Source: Branchiostoma floridae (Eukaryota; Chordata; Leptocardii; Amphioxiformes; Branchiostomatidae). From it: a stretch of 64,000 nt of DNA. The DNA lies in contig NC_049980.1 of assembly GCF_000003815.2 (NCBI RefSeq), positions 22,951,249 to 23,015,248 of the forward strand. Direction: 5' to 3'. Shown in pieces: positions 44,045 through 57,200 of this stretch. Position numbers and translations under genes: made by a program. Below the pieces are notes generated by a model, which was given only the letters and a program-made list of their open reading frames with translations, made no database searches and was not told the DNA's origin. Positions within the stretch are counted from its first letter, which is position 1; every line of letters starts with the position of its first letter.

Positions 44045-45112
44045 CTACCGCACAGTGTACCCCGAGCCTGGCTGCGTGTAGTGCCGCAGGAACAAGGGGC
44101 TTCTCCTGTAGGGAAGGCATGGCACATCAGCGACTCCTGGCGCTCAAGGTTATATCGTACAGTAGGGTAATCAACATATTATTGACAAAACACCATGTAC
44201 AAAATGGAATCAGTGAAATATAGATGTGGCAATCCTTATCACGAGGTATCGTTGTCGTTGTATTCTTAGAGCCAACACGGTAATCTTGAGTAATAAGGCT
44301 GTTGTAATGTGCTAAGGGCAAAAAAAAGAGTATTCTTCACTCTATTTCCCATTCGTCAACTAGCGTTAGAATTATGTCGCCCCTCCTCTCAGCTCCCCAC
44401 CGCACTCCATTCCGACCAAACGAGTGCTTTTTTCTTCTCAACTCGTATGTTGACATGACGCGTTGACATGTTGACATGTACAAGTTGTATGATACAGTAG
44501 AAACCGTTTAATGGCACACCCGATTTGCGTATTTCGTGCAATTATCTGGATGGTGCAACATAACGACGTTATCAAGCTGGACTGCACCACCGCGGGATTT
44601 TGGGATTGCATGCAAGTAATACTCTAATAGTAATACGTTTTTAACGTTTTTTTAGTCGTTTTTATCGGGCTTTTCATTTCGTCATTTTTCTTGAAGTACG
44701 CCATCCAACCAGTTAGGTTTTGACACAGCAAGATGAAATACAATAGAAAGCCCGATAAAAACGACTAAAAAACGTTAAAAAAACAGCCGGAGCCTAACCT
44801 CTGCTTGGAGAGTATGCAATTAACAAAAGTGAGCGGTTATTCGTTGTGCAATTGACTGACGTCTATTGTGATATCCTACCGTTGTCGTTGTTTTGTATGT
44901 CGGTTCATCTTTAGCCGGACGCTCCAGCTCCCGCTGTTGAACACGCTGGGCGGCAGACAGGGCGACCGTTTGGCCCACACGGGTGAGAAGATGTAGTAGA
45001 TCTGCTCGGTGAAGTACTTCCTTCGGGCCTTCCCGGCGGCGAAGCTGCAGTCGTAGTTAAACGGCCTCTTCAGGACCACCTCACCCCCACCGGAGGATTG
45101 CGTCACTGTCAT
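44045..45112 (-). CDS. Possible two-exon gene, 97-residue unknown protein
   Basis: Exon 1 is 45112-44880 on the minus strand. Its ATG is in a strong Kozak context (GCCCGCCATGA), and it encodes MTVTQSSGGGEVVLKRPFNY, the middle YFTEQIYYIFSPVWAKRSPC and LPPSVFNSGSWSVRLKMN. The donor CG/GTAGGA closes in phase 2. Exon 2 (44105-44045, after CCTTCCCTACAG) joins in phase and reads SPLFLRHYTQPGSGYTVR and TAG. Short, Tyr-rich and basic, with a GSGYTVR terminus; I thought of small ciliary microtubule proteins but cannot match it to any family. The two exons together make an exact codon count, but further exons in the 0.8-kb intron are possible. Confidence 0.42.
44643..44776. mobile_element. Small inverted-repeat element (MITE-like) in the small gene's intron
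   Basis: TTTAGTCGTTTTTATCGGGC near 44651-44670 and GCCCGATAAAAACGACTAAA near 44750-44769 are perfect complements, the pairing extending to about 30 bp. The 72-bp spacer is unrelated. No target duplication was fixed. Confidence 0.75.
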
Positions 45113-45685
45113 GGCGGGCTGTTGGTCTGTCTGGAGCTCTTAAATCTGGACTTCCCGCGGCTTGATGTCTTTCGAGGCTTCACCCCCGGACCCGAACCAC
45201 TTGGCAGGTTGGCACCACGGATCTGAGGGTGCGATGGTGCTGTAGTGCCACTCTAGCCACCACCGACTTGTTAGCATGCCTCCAATAATAACTTCCCTCT
45301 CGTATTACCGAAGTCTGCTACACAACGTGTGAGGGCCAGGGTCAAGTTCAACCTACTGCTACCCAGAGGCGATCGAATTTTGACATTAATTACATTATAT
45401 ATTATATGTCAACAATATGTAATGTATTTCATAACAACATGATACTTTCCATAATTACGACTTACGATAGTCAACCAGGGACAGTAATTTAACATCTAGG
45501 GTGAAACGATCCATCGTAATGTCGTGTGTCTAGCTTATTTATATTATTCTGTCCATGAAGGCACGGCAGGGCATGTCATTGTTTGCTCAGGGAACAAAAC
45601 TTTCAACAGGTTGTCAAAAGTTGATTACAGAAATGCATAGATAGCCACGTACAAATGAGACAGGATCAAGTCGAGAACTTTTTTT
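45113..45685. other. Likely promoter side of the small gene; end of laminin B
   Basis: The first 200 bp are GC-richer than the surroundings, as expected for a 5' flank of the minus-strand ATG at 45112. The rest should hold the laminin B 3' UTR. No element or exon seen. Confidence 0.35.
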
Positions 45686-48264
45686 CTAAAATGAGAAACT
45701 TTGTGCGCACGATGCAAAGGACATAAAACAACGAGTTATTGCAGACAGTTGAACATTGATGTTACAGCCACCGCTCGATAAATCGTAACCTGTCAATTTA
45801 AAGCTGTGGCTATGGATTTTCGGCGTGTCGATCTCAGCGTGTGGTTGCCGATGACGTGCGTTTGGAAAGAACGCCCAATTCACCACTGACCGGCGTGTCT
45901 CCCATCACGCAATGGCTCTACGTGCAGGTTTCATGTAAATCAAATGCCCAGGAGAGATTGTACAGAACAGGTTATATCTGATAATTGAGAACGGGTATGT
46001 TTGTAAAGTCCTCTTGTCTTATATGTGGGTCAGAACCGCCTGTCAGATCCATTGATATCATATACTAGTAGCCAAGATGTTCTTACTATTGCTGGTAGAT
46101 CATTTATCTTACATTTCATTTATTTTTAGTGTAATCGCAATCAAACTTTGTCTTCAATTCTTCCCAAATAATATTACCTGTATATAAATAATCGGCATAA
46201 CGTTACATATTGTACATCCATACGAAAGTTGAGAAGGCGTGGCCAATGTATGGCAGATATGTATAATGTACTCTAGATTTAATCCCGGGAAAATCAATGA
46301 ACAGACGTTACATGGATATTTCTAAGCTGAACTATGTTTATTTTTCTACTGAAAGGAAGATGCTATTTTATACTGTTCTATACTGATTAACACATGGTAT
46401 GGTCCTCACCGTCTTCTAGACTACCTACTTTCTTATAATTACATCTCAATAAATTAGAAAAAATATAGAACCAAAAGTTGTTAATCCTGTTCATAAATTT
46501 TAATTTACAAAAGTTGCTTATATGCCGTCTTATCATTATGCAATGATATAGTTCCTGTCGAATATTATCAACGCTGCAGTATCAAGGCATATCAAATATT
46601 CCCGTTATGATCAATGAGTCAGATTGGTCACTGTCCCATTTGGAAATAATTTTTAGTCAATAACCAGCACGCATGCTGTCATATCATAAATACGACCTGG
46701 CGCAAACCACCTCGAGTCACAGCCCCGTTTTTAACAACCACTTGTTACTGAATACAGGTTTGACTGTTCAGATTATTTGGAAATTATTATTGACTTAGCG
46801 TATCGGTGGGCATAGATATCTTGGTCCAAAACAGGGAGCCGGTCAAGCTTAGAGGGTGACTTCAGCTGGAGGATGACGCTGCTCCGCTAGGTGTCTCTTT
46901 TTCGCGTGGACATCACGCTAATTTCTCACCTTGCATATTAACCTCAGCAAGATCCAAATGTGACGTCTTGACGTCGCTCCTTGTTCACAAAGTCTATGAC
47001 CTCTCCTCTTGTATTGTCACTGAAATTTGAAAGCCATAGCAAAATAATTCTTTTTAGTTTTCAACACTAAAGCCCAGATGTTATGCTGTATGCGCTTGTC
47101 ATTTGATGCAACATGGATATTATCTGAATATATATATATATATATATGTACAGTTACTGATAGGAGGGGAGAAGCTTAGCACTCGATAGAATAAAATAAA
47201 AATTCTAAGAGAACTTAAAGGGCTTTTAGCAAAACTCAGCTTTTGTCTATTACTTCCACCCTTGGTTTGACTACTTGAAGGATTTTGATACCTTGGCAGT
47301 ATTTAAACAAACAAAAACTTACTATGACACAAGCAAGTGCTTCATGCATCCGACAAATCGGTCGTTGCTGTCCACGAGCCATGTCTGTCCTGTCGTCAAG
47401 GGAGCCATTCCGGGAGCCACGCCCCCTAGCAGAAGGTGCGGGGTCTGCAGCAGAGTATCCTCCACTTCAGTGGCTGGGATGTCCCTTTTGTCATCTATAT
47501 GCATAGTCAATCTGGAGAGAGAAGCAAGCCAGCAGGTACAATGGTATATCAGGGTCAGACCATCCAAAATAGCGTTTCGTATAATCTATCTTCACATTTA
47601 CGTTAGCAATCGAACCGCCAACTTCCATCACAATGTTGTCCATGGATTTGACGATGGAATAGTGAAATTCTTACAGAGTCACTTTTTTAAAAGCTTTTGT
47701 GTAAACACTGAGGCATGCATGACATATGCATGATTCTCAGTTATGAAGACCGATCATTTCAAATGTCATCCAGATCGTTAGTTAAGTTTTCGTCTAGGTG
47801 CCGATGAACGTGATGTCCATACCTCGTGCCTTCTTTAGAGACCCTGACGTAGTGTTCCTTCCCATCGTCGTACCGTGACACACTCGTCATTCTTTTCGCT
47901 TCTCCTGTTGGGTCCCCGAACATCGCAAACATCACACTTCCATTGGTCATAGACACCGCCCAAGACTGGACAAACATCAAGAAGATGTAATAGATCAAGA
48001 ACCATAAGAATAGACGTATGTGTCAGCATTTATTGTAAAAATATTAAAACATGGTCTGTACCTGCTACGAGATACTGAAATGAAAGTACAGAAAAACAGC
48101 CGCACGTTTTTCTCTGTGTCTCCCATCACGTACAGCATCAGGCCGCTGTCCAGACTTGTCTGAAAGGCGAAGGTGGCGTCAAAGTTCCGGTACACGGACC
48201 GCCCGCTCACCCAGGCCATCTCCAGGTAGTTAGTGTCAGGGTTGGTGAAGTGAAGCTCCTGGAC
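45686..48264 (-). CDS. Laminin B LG3 domain and probable C-terminus
   Basis: Exons 48264-48106 (VQELHFTNPDTNYLEMAWV, LDSGLMLYVMGDTEKN), 47965-47823 (SWAVSMTNGSVMFAMFGDPT), 47511-47323 (LLQTPHLLLGGVAPGMAPLT, DRFVGCMKHLLVS) and a proposed last exon 45803-45686. The latter begins in phase 2 with FKLTGYDLSSGGCNI, matching the GACNI ending of laminin A, then adds NVQLSAITRCFMSF and more to a stop. Its acceptor (ATAGCCACAG) has a poor pyrimidine tract, and about 11 residues are missing relative to the paralogue. So the final exon is uncertain (about 0.5); the other three are firm. Confidence 0.8.
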
Positions 48265-51200
48265 CTGCAGCGAAATTAAACGAAATAAGCTTGGGGGAAT
48301 TTACCAGAGCTAGATAATCTTCAAAGCTGTTTGACAAATGATACCGGGTAAAGAACGTGCCTCATTGACGAACTTGCCTCTTTGACCTTCATATAAATAT
48401 TAACATTCGTTTCTGTTTCCCAGGAAGTGTCTATCAATACCTAATTTTCAGTGGTTTTAGAAGGGTTTTCCTCTTCAACGAACAGATCTAGAGCAGGCAA
48501 AGGAACTTTTGTCATCGTAGTTTATGACCCAACCACATTTATTTAGTCCAGCCACAAAGACAAATGAACCCACCAATGACGGGCAGCCACCTATGATGCC
48601 ACCGTTGAAGATTTCTATCTGCCTGTACATCCGCTGGATGTGAAGGTTCTTCACACATCCCTCGTACACCTCGGATGATATCCTGGGAATAAAACAGTAA
48701 CATGTGTTGGTTGGTTTGTTCAGAACTTAAGGCGTAATAGCCGTTTTAGCAGCAGCAAAGCAAACTTAGCACTGCGCTTTAAAACTGAAATTGAAGGAGC
48801 ATACGCTTTCCGAATCTCCGTGTGATTTTGAATAGAGTCATTCTGATACCAGGCCTGATAGCAAACGACAGAATTCTATAAGGGACCTTACAAAACATCT
48901 TACTCATTGGGTCGTAACGACGGTGGGAGACCTCCGATGTAGGCCTGGCTGCCGATCTCCTGCGAAGCTTCATCAGACGGCAGCTCCATCTCCACACACT
49001 TGACATCCTGGTTAGTAATGAGAGCCAGAAACCGCTGCGAGACGTGTCCGTCACACTGAGGCGTGGCGGTGTTGGTCAGCGCGGTGATCTGAAACGGCAC
49101 CGGAGATTTCAGTTCGACTTGTTATGCCTTTTTAGGGACGACTTCGGAGGAAAGTTTGATACAACAATTAGCATAGAGGAATAAATAACACGTTGATACG
49201 TAAACTAGACCTAGTGCTCACTCAAATATCACGACTATAGCATGTCCAGAACACAAAATGTCAAAACCGAAAGTTAAGATGCAGTACTGTAAAAATCTGC
49301 AAGGAGGCTCATATGTTGACCCCTAACCACATGCGTAGAAAAATATTATAAAGATTCATCCACAACAGTCATTTATGTGAGAAAGTCTGTCCATTCTGTA
49401 GGCTATTGGTTATTTTTACAAGTTAACCAGGAGTAACTGTTACTGCATCAGCTAACGTACCAACTAACCTGTATGAACCCAATGGAAAGCTGTTTGAGCA
49501 TGTCTGTGACAGTGTTATCCGACTGAACCACTGCAGGAGGGTTTCCGCTGCCCAACTTTGTCTTCGCCACAAGTCTGTTGGCGAGCAGCTCCAGGGAGAT
49601 ATAATAAGACTGGACACGGACAAAAACAGACTTGCATCATCTGTCATCTCTTACCTTATCATCAAGTAAGTTGGAATGCCAAATATCAAACTAACTACAC
49701 AATCACAGCTCTTGACAGGATCGCGATACACAATGTCAAATGTTTTATAATGCCAGATGCATTCCAATTTCATACAAAGTATTCAATGTATCTATTACAA
49801 CATTTACGCATTCCCAAGGTGTTCTGTAAGTCTGAGATCTTACACAAGATGTTGTTTCATTCATTCAGCTTGTCACAGTTTTGAGAAGTGCAAAGGTTCT
49901 CGTCGTGAGGCTAAAAAGGATACTATGGAAGCTTATTTGTTTGTTCGTTCGTTCAAACATTCTTTCTCTCATTCATTCATTCATTCATTCATTCATTCAT
50001 TCATTCATTCATTCATTCATTCATTCATTCATTCCATCAATCAATCTAACTAATCACTTAATCACCTTGTCTCCCAGGAAGAACAGCAGACTTTCCTCGC
50101 TGACAGGCCTGATCATCATCTGCACGATGTTCTCCTGTTTGAAGATATCTACAGAAGACGTCCGGTCAGGGTTGGTGTAGCTGTAGGCGCTGCCGTCAAG
50201 ATAAACACTCCGGTAGGACTTGGAGGCTTTCCTGTCAATCAGGAAATAAAGTTATAATTAATCCGTCGCGATTTTAAAACAATGTTACTACTACTATATG
50301 AGGCTGGACAACGTCCTCTTCTGGGTCGCCAGGCTCATGTACACGGCTTAGTGCGGGCGGTAAGGGCGGTGATGCTGCTATCTATGTATGTTAATGCAAT
50401 AGATATCATCTACTCTAGACACATGTTAACAGAGTAGGAAACGATAAAGTAAGACTGCATTGGGGTTTCAATTAACAGCTTTGAAATGTTGGCAAGAACC
50501 CTTATAACCTCTCTCTCTCTGTCTCTCTCTCTCTCTCCCTCTCTCTCTGCACTCAAACTACGATAGACATAATATATTTGAAATCACATGTTTATCGTAT
50601 AAACAGCATATCAAGGCTATTTCTGTTACATCGTCAAGAAATGAAAGTCTTACATTTTCCTGTCAGGCTTGACGGTAGGGGACAGCATCTTGTGGTGTTC
50701 TCGAAAGTTCCAGAGGCTGATGGGAATCTCCCCAATCTTCAGGTTGTCAATATTTCCGGTGAAGCTTTTTCCCTCCAACGCCATATTTTCTGGGAGCTGA
50801 GAATGAGAATTAGGTCATTACCCAAAATAACTATTTGTTAAATAATGATTCAATTTCTAGCCATTTCTTTTTTGGGTAAGGATAAAAGCTGGATAAATAC
50901 TGATTTGGCTGAAACAAGTGCCAGAAGGTGTGATTTTCACCTGATTATGTCAGAAACTCATAAATATCAGTTGTTTCCTCAATATTTTTTCACCGAGACG
51001 AGATACTACAGTTGACGTTATAACAGTAACCCACGTTTGAGCCTTCCGGTACGCCTCCGACCCATATCCCAGCATCCCTCGGGAGGTCAAACAGGATGTA
51101 GTTGGACCCGTCAGTTCCGGAAGTCTCCAGGTTGGTGATGTCTGACTCCACCTTGACCTTGGCAAAATTACCAACCCTGAAATATCAACATTTAATCAAT

Positions 51201-54200
51201 ATCATTTTCAGGACAGTTTGAGTTACGGTGCGGCCGCACATTATGCACTTAGTTAAAAACATGTAGTTGTAAAACGCACTTATTCTATTTATTAACGTCA
51301 CGAGTATGCCATATTAGTTTGTTGCTTTTCCTGACTGTCGTACTTAGCATTTAATTTAGATATTGATCAAAATCGACATTTCAATGTTAGATATCTACTT
51401 AGATGTAGGAAAGCACGCAAAACATAAAATTCCCGATACCTTTCGACCTTGATATTACACCAGCTGTCCAGGGCCAGGTTGGTGCGGTAGGCGGACACGA
51501 AGAAGCGACCGGACCCGCCGCTCAGGTCAAAGGACGCCCGCACCTTCCCCGCCACGAGCTCCAGCCCGAAGTAATCCCCGGTAGCCTGTGGGTTAACATT
51601 TAATCTGTTAACAAGAGGCGGTTGCGTCGACGTGGCATAATCGTTAGGTATTGGCTCAGAACCTATAGGTTCCGGGTTCGATACTGTGACATGCCCCGGT
51701 GGTCCTTGGGCACTTTACACTGCTTCAATAATTGTAAGACAATGGAGTGATACGCACTGAGCCCATCAGCCTAGTCTTTCTTAAATGTGCCCAAAACAGC
51801 TAACGTATTTGGTGCACAAATGTGCCAAGATCTACACTAGAACCGTTACAAATTAACCAGAAATGGTAAAACTTGGTTCTATCTATTTTTTTAAAATTCT
51901 GTACTTCAGACCCACGCCCAGGGAAGATTGCTGGCTAAAGTTGTTTGATACTTGGAGCTCTTTTGAAAATGGCACTGCAGCAAAACCACGCTAAAGACCT
52001 GTCGTCCACTTATCCAGTAATTGCATGTAACGTTATAGGACGTTTCATCTACACGGACCGTCACGAACCAAATTGAATACTAACATTTTTTGGATCACCA
52101 ATGAACAATATCGTTCCATCATGGTCCTTGGGTTTGACGTCCAATGACAGAGTGAAGTAGTTCTTGTGGTTGGACAGGTTTTCCAGGACCTCCGGCTGCT
52201 CAAGTCTGACGGCTGTACCGTGTCGACTGGCAATGCTAGTCCGTCCGAAGTTCATCGGAATGGCTATCTGAAAATTATAAGCCAATAGAATACACTGAAA
52301 CAAAACAAAACGTTTGAAATGAAAAAGATATTCAACTGAGCCATATTTCCTATCCTTTATATGTAGTACAGAACAGTTACATTTATCATCATGAAACTAT
52401 CCGAGTTCTTGTTAATGTTTTCCCACAAATTTATGAAAGGTAGCTGTGATTTAGTACAAAATGTTACGTGAGCCAAGTGCTTCTTTGATGTTCTCTTTGT
52501 TTAGTGACAACCGTGCAGCCCAACCTGCGCAGCCTTGTACCGAGCCTTCCTGATCATGTCCTGAATGGCCTTGATGCTCTCGGTCACCCTGTCCCTGTCC
52601 ACAACAGCGCTGGTGTAGGCGAATTGCATTTGCAGCTCCTCTTTGATCTCTTTCGCTTCTGCGATACTTGAATGCATGCTACTCACTGTAGAAGATAACC
52701 AAAGGAGAAGTACAGTACCTTGAGGTAAGAAGTGCGTCCAAAATCTCCAGAGAGTTGAAAAAAGCTAACGTTTAATAACGTTGTTTGGTCGTGAACGACA
52801 AATGATTCAACCATTTCCAAGTCTGTAAACCTATTTTGACATTCCTTTGTCTGTTATTTGACGTCTTAGCGTACTTTTGTGTCATATTTAGGATTAATGT
52901 TGTAGTGTGTTAAACGCTACAAAATACCCGATGATAAATAACATGAATGTGCAGCTCACGCTTGCTTTTTGTGTCAGCAAGATCCTCCTTGATAGAATGT
53001 CGCTCGGACCATCGCAGGGCCTCCTCCAAGTTGCTCACTGGAAGGGCAAAATAAATTGCCATATTTGATGTATAACGTTATATAGCCATGTTGCTAGAAA
53101 AAGTGGGCTAAGGAATAGCACTAACATTTTCATAGAAGCTTAAGAATTTTAATAGTTAAAGGGATGACGCAGAATGCAAAATAAAAACTAACAAAAGGGT
53201 ATATGATCAACATTACCACTCCTTGCATGCTTTGACAGTCCAACATCAACCAAGTATTTTCCTGAAATGATATCTTCGATTGCAGCGTTCGCCCGCGCGA
53301 CTTTCCGCTTGCTCCTGTTGATCTTCTTTTTCCGGTAAATGGGCGGGTCCGGACCTATGTGGAAACCAAACGTTGTTTTGAGTGATAGTTAACATGTGAA
53401 TTGTCTTTATTGACTAAAAGGCGTTTGATTGCAGTCTACTCAGTAGCTGCCACATTTTTTTTTCCTTTTGTCATCATCATACTTTATCATAATCATAACA
53501 GTTTGACTAAATTTGATAACCAGAACTTTGCGCCTAGGCTGTGATTTGCGCACACGTTAAGGTCATGAGGTACATGGTGTTCCCGCATCACATGTGAGTT
53601 TGCAGCTTGTACTGATAATGAACAACTCACTTCTGCACCTGTTGAGAGCTGCCTCTATGTTTTTCAGCTGATCCCTCCCGCTGTGAAGCTTCCATGTCAT
53701 AGTAGCAGTGGTCTCCATCAAGGCGTCTGCGCGGGGCTTCAGTCCTGGAAGAAAGCGAACATTATCTTTCGATATTGAGATAACATATTATCTAGAATAT
53801 CTTGGGGGTGATCATTGAGTACAATTTAACTAATCGGGCTGTGTCTTATTATTTTCACTCCGCGTACCGTAGGTACGCTTCGAGTGAAAATATTGTTTTC
53901 ATACGGTTTCTTCTTTCTTTCTTTCTTTCTTTCTCCTGTCGCGACCTTTAAAGTGATTCCTCTCCGTCGTTCCTGGACCAAATGGCCTGAAATTTGGCAC
54001 AAGGGTACAGTGGGCCAATACCCAGACCCGTTTTTCTCATTTTCTTGATAGATACCTTTACAATGATTTTAGGGATGTTTTAAGGTCGTTTTCTGGCCCG
54101 GCTGTATATTCATGTCTCCCGTGCCCAGGTATTACGTCCAGATGACTTGAAAGTTGGTATGATACTGCGTGAGATACTTATTAAAAGGACCCCGGTATTA

Positions 54201-57200
54201 TTTTTGGCCAATCGTCACTTCAAAATCATTTAAAAGCCAATTTGGCGGGGTATCTACGCATATTTTCACCGAGCTCGCGTTTCGCGCGTGTAACCATATA
54301 TGGTCACGTTTGCACGTGCGTCCGTTGCACCATATATGGTTATGGACGTTTCCGCGCGTGACGTAAGCTGTTTACCTGCAGCTGTGCATTGTGGCTAATT
54401 GAATTTAGAAGGGAACCAATATGCGCCCGACACTTAGCGGAAGCGATGACCTGATTGGTCAGCTCGGGTACAGCCAATGAGGAAGGGGTTTTCAACTTAG
54501 CGGCTGGGAGTACATATATGTCGCCGAGAAGAAGTCCGTTAAAAGTAAGTGAAAAATTGTATTGTTTATCTTAAAATTGGCAACAATACACAAACGCAGT
54601 AACAAATTTGTGTAACTTGTCGTCGTTATTGTGTAGTTTTTGTTTGATTTACCCACGTTTAGAGTGTCTGGATAAGCGATACCGTAGCGTCAGAATGCCG
54701 CGGTAAGTGGGAGCGCATGCATGGAATATTGTTGCGCTTTGCAGTGACTGATGAGACAGTACTAGTATTGTATCATCAAGCTTTATTGACACGACAAAAA
54801 GTACAGTCAATTCTGTATGGCCAACTTTAAACTGCAACGAAAAAAGAAAGAATACATAGTATATCTTACAATTCTACTAATTAAACATTATGATATGATT
54901 CTACTAATTATCGGTGAAAAGTGTACAGTAGTTCTCTTCCATAGTAACGTTATATGATAGTACAGATTTTCAAGGGCAAATCTACTAGTACAAACGTTAC
55001 ACTATGTTGTGAATTGTCCATTCAGGTTGGTTGTACAAGAATATATGTAATCAGGTGTGGCTTTTTTTTCTAATCAACAAACAAAAAGGATCTTCCTTTT
55101 ACTCTGGGTGGCAGTACATGAAATTACACAAAGGAAATACTAATTATTGTATTCTATTCTATTTTCTACTGGAGGAAGAGGATACACCACCAGGACTGTT
55201 GTGCAGACAGGTGGGGTTGTGCCTTGATAGAGGGTGTCAATTTGACAGTGCTAAATTCATTATTGGTCGGGTGCTCGAACTCAACTAATGCCACAAAGTC
55301 TGGCCTGTCAGAGAACACAATAGTCAACTGGCTACAAAGGTGGCATCAACAGACACCAAGGAGAGGATAGCAAAGTCACGTACAAGAAGCGTTACTGTGA
55401 CAGAAACACCAGCTTTATGTATGATTAGGCTATTTGGGACAATATTGTAACTAGTAAACTAAGTGACAATTAGAGATATTATTATACCAACCATGAGTTC
55501 AAACATTGTATTTCATGACAGACATGAATAAGTTTTTATGACTTTTCAGACACCACGTCATGGTACATGCTGTGTAATTTAGTAATGCACTGTACTACAA
55601 ACAGTTAATCAGAATAATTAGATAATCATAAACTGATTAGTTTATGTGGAAAATAAATGCGACGTTAAGTTTATAACAGACGTATAATAACTGCAATTGC
55701 TGCATCCTTTTTTCAGACAAAAAGCATGCAAAACATTGAGATATGCAAAACAGACTCCGTGCAAACATACAGTCGCTAATTAGCTTTGTTCATCAATATA
55801 ATGTATTAGCTGATTAACTCTAAGTATAAAAACAGAATGCGATCCTTTTTGTCTGAATACAATGTGCATACATTTATATGTATTTGTAATGATAATGTAA
55901 TTGCAGAGCAGCCATGATATCCAATTGGATTTTTTTTTAAATTGCACTTCGCTAAAAACGGCTAATAAGCATATCTTGGTAAAGAGTTAAAAGTGTAGTG
56001 AAGTTTGTTTGGAGAGGTCTGCTTGTATGAAGATTAGTTATGCTTGTGACAACCTTGAATAAGTGCAGTAATTGCCCTTGCCTTGTGTAAATAAGCAGGA
56101 AAACTTAAATCATAACCACGCTATTGTCTGCTGTGGGTACGTAATACCAACGTTTAGGGTCACATAACGTGTTGCATCTGTAGAAAATTTCCGTTTGTGA
56201 CATAATTTTTTTTTTTCTTGAAGTAAAACGGTGCTTGCTTTGTTAATGTGTGAAACATTAGCATGCTGTGTGCGTGTTGTAATAAAGAAATAAAAGTTTG
56301 ATTACCGTACAGTACTCACATTGGATTTTTCAAGTTCAATTTTGGAAAAGTCCATTTTTGCATAAAGGGGAGAGCGGAGTGAAAATAGCTGAATTTGCTC
56401 CTAAGCAAATACCGGCCTTTCTAGTTACTCTTGCATAAGTAATTGGTGCTCTCACAGTAGCAGCGTTTTTCAAAGTCGCTCTTACTTAAGCTTCGGATAG
56501 CTAAGCGCGTGAGACCTTGTGTTGTATTTAGAAAAGAATTTCCATATGTACATTGTCACAGAGCATGTGACACTGTTTTTATGTTATAACACTAATTAAG
56601 TGTAAAAATAGAAGCAGCACTTTTTACCGTCATCAACTGTGGACTTCCGGCCGAGGGCTTGGTCCATCCAGATACTACTTTTTCGCTTTGGGTTGCGGAT
56701 TTTGATGTCAGAAATATTCTCGAACTGAAAATCAAGACAAGGTAAAAAAAGAAATATTCATATCTTAAAGGAATATTCATGTCTTTATCCTCATAGAATT
56801 ACCTTTATCATTACAATTGTTTTTGATAGCATCATATTCAACAGGAGACCAACCTAGCTGTGAATGACATCATACACCAGACATATGCTGCTATTGTATT
56901 CACTTGTCATGACATGTGGTTATGTCGGTATCTTTGACTAACCGTGAGGGCCTCTGCTGAGAACTTGTCCGCCTCCTTTATCATGTCAGCCACGTTTTGA
57001 TACGTCACCAGGGCCTGCAATGCCTTCTGGGATACAATTCCTCCACTAGATCTTAGCCTGGAAAGTATGAATAGACTAAATATCTCGTATTCTAAGATCT
57101 TAAAAAACATCGGCACATTCAATACCAATAGTCCGAGTAACGAAGTTGCTTATTTAGAAAAAAAAGTATTATCGCCCCAAATTGCTCATGTTCTGGTTTG

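Noticed and set aside
43713-44120. 135-codon minus-strand open frame overlapping the small gene's second exon
   Set aside because: A different frame (the 20-codon terminal exon) fits the upstream exon phase; the long frame has no recognisable features.
49757-50180. Open frames with many His-Ser-Phe-Ile repeats
   Set aside because: They read through the (ATTC)n microsatellite and the antisense of the LG2 exon 50231-50066.
55031-55288. 85-codon plus-strand frame downstream of the candidate nested promoter
   Set aside because: No acceptor joins it cleanly to the donors at 54545 or 54702, and no domain is visible; left uncalled.
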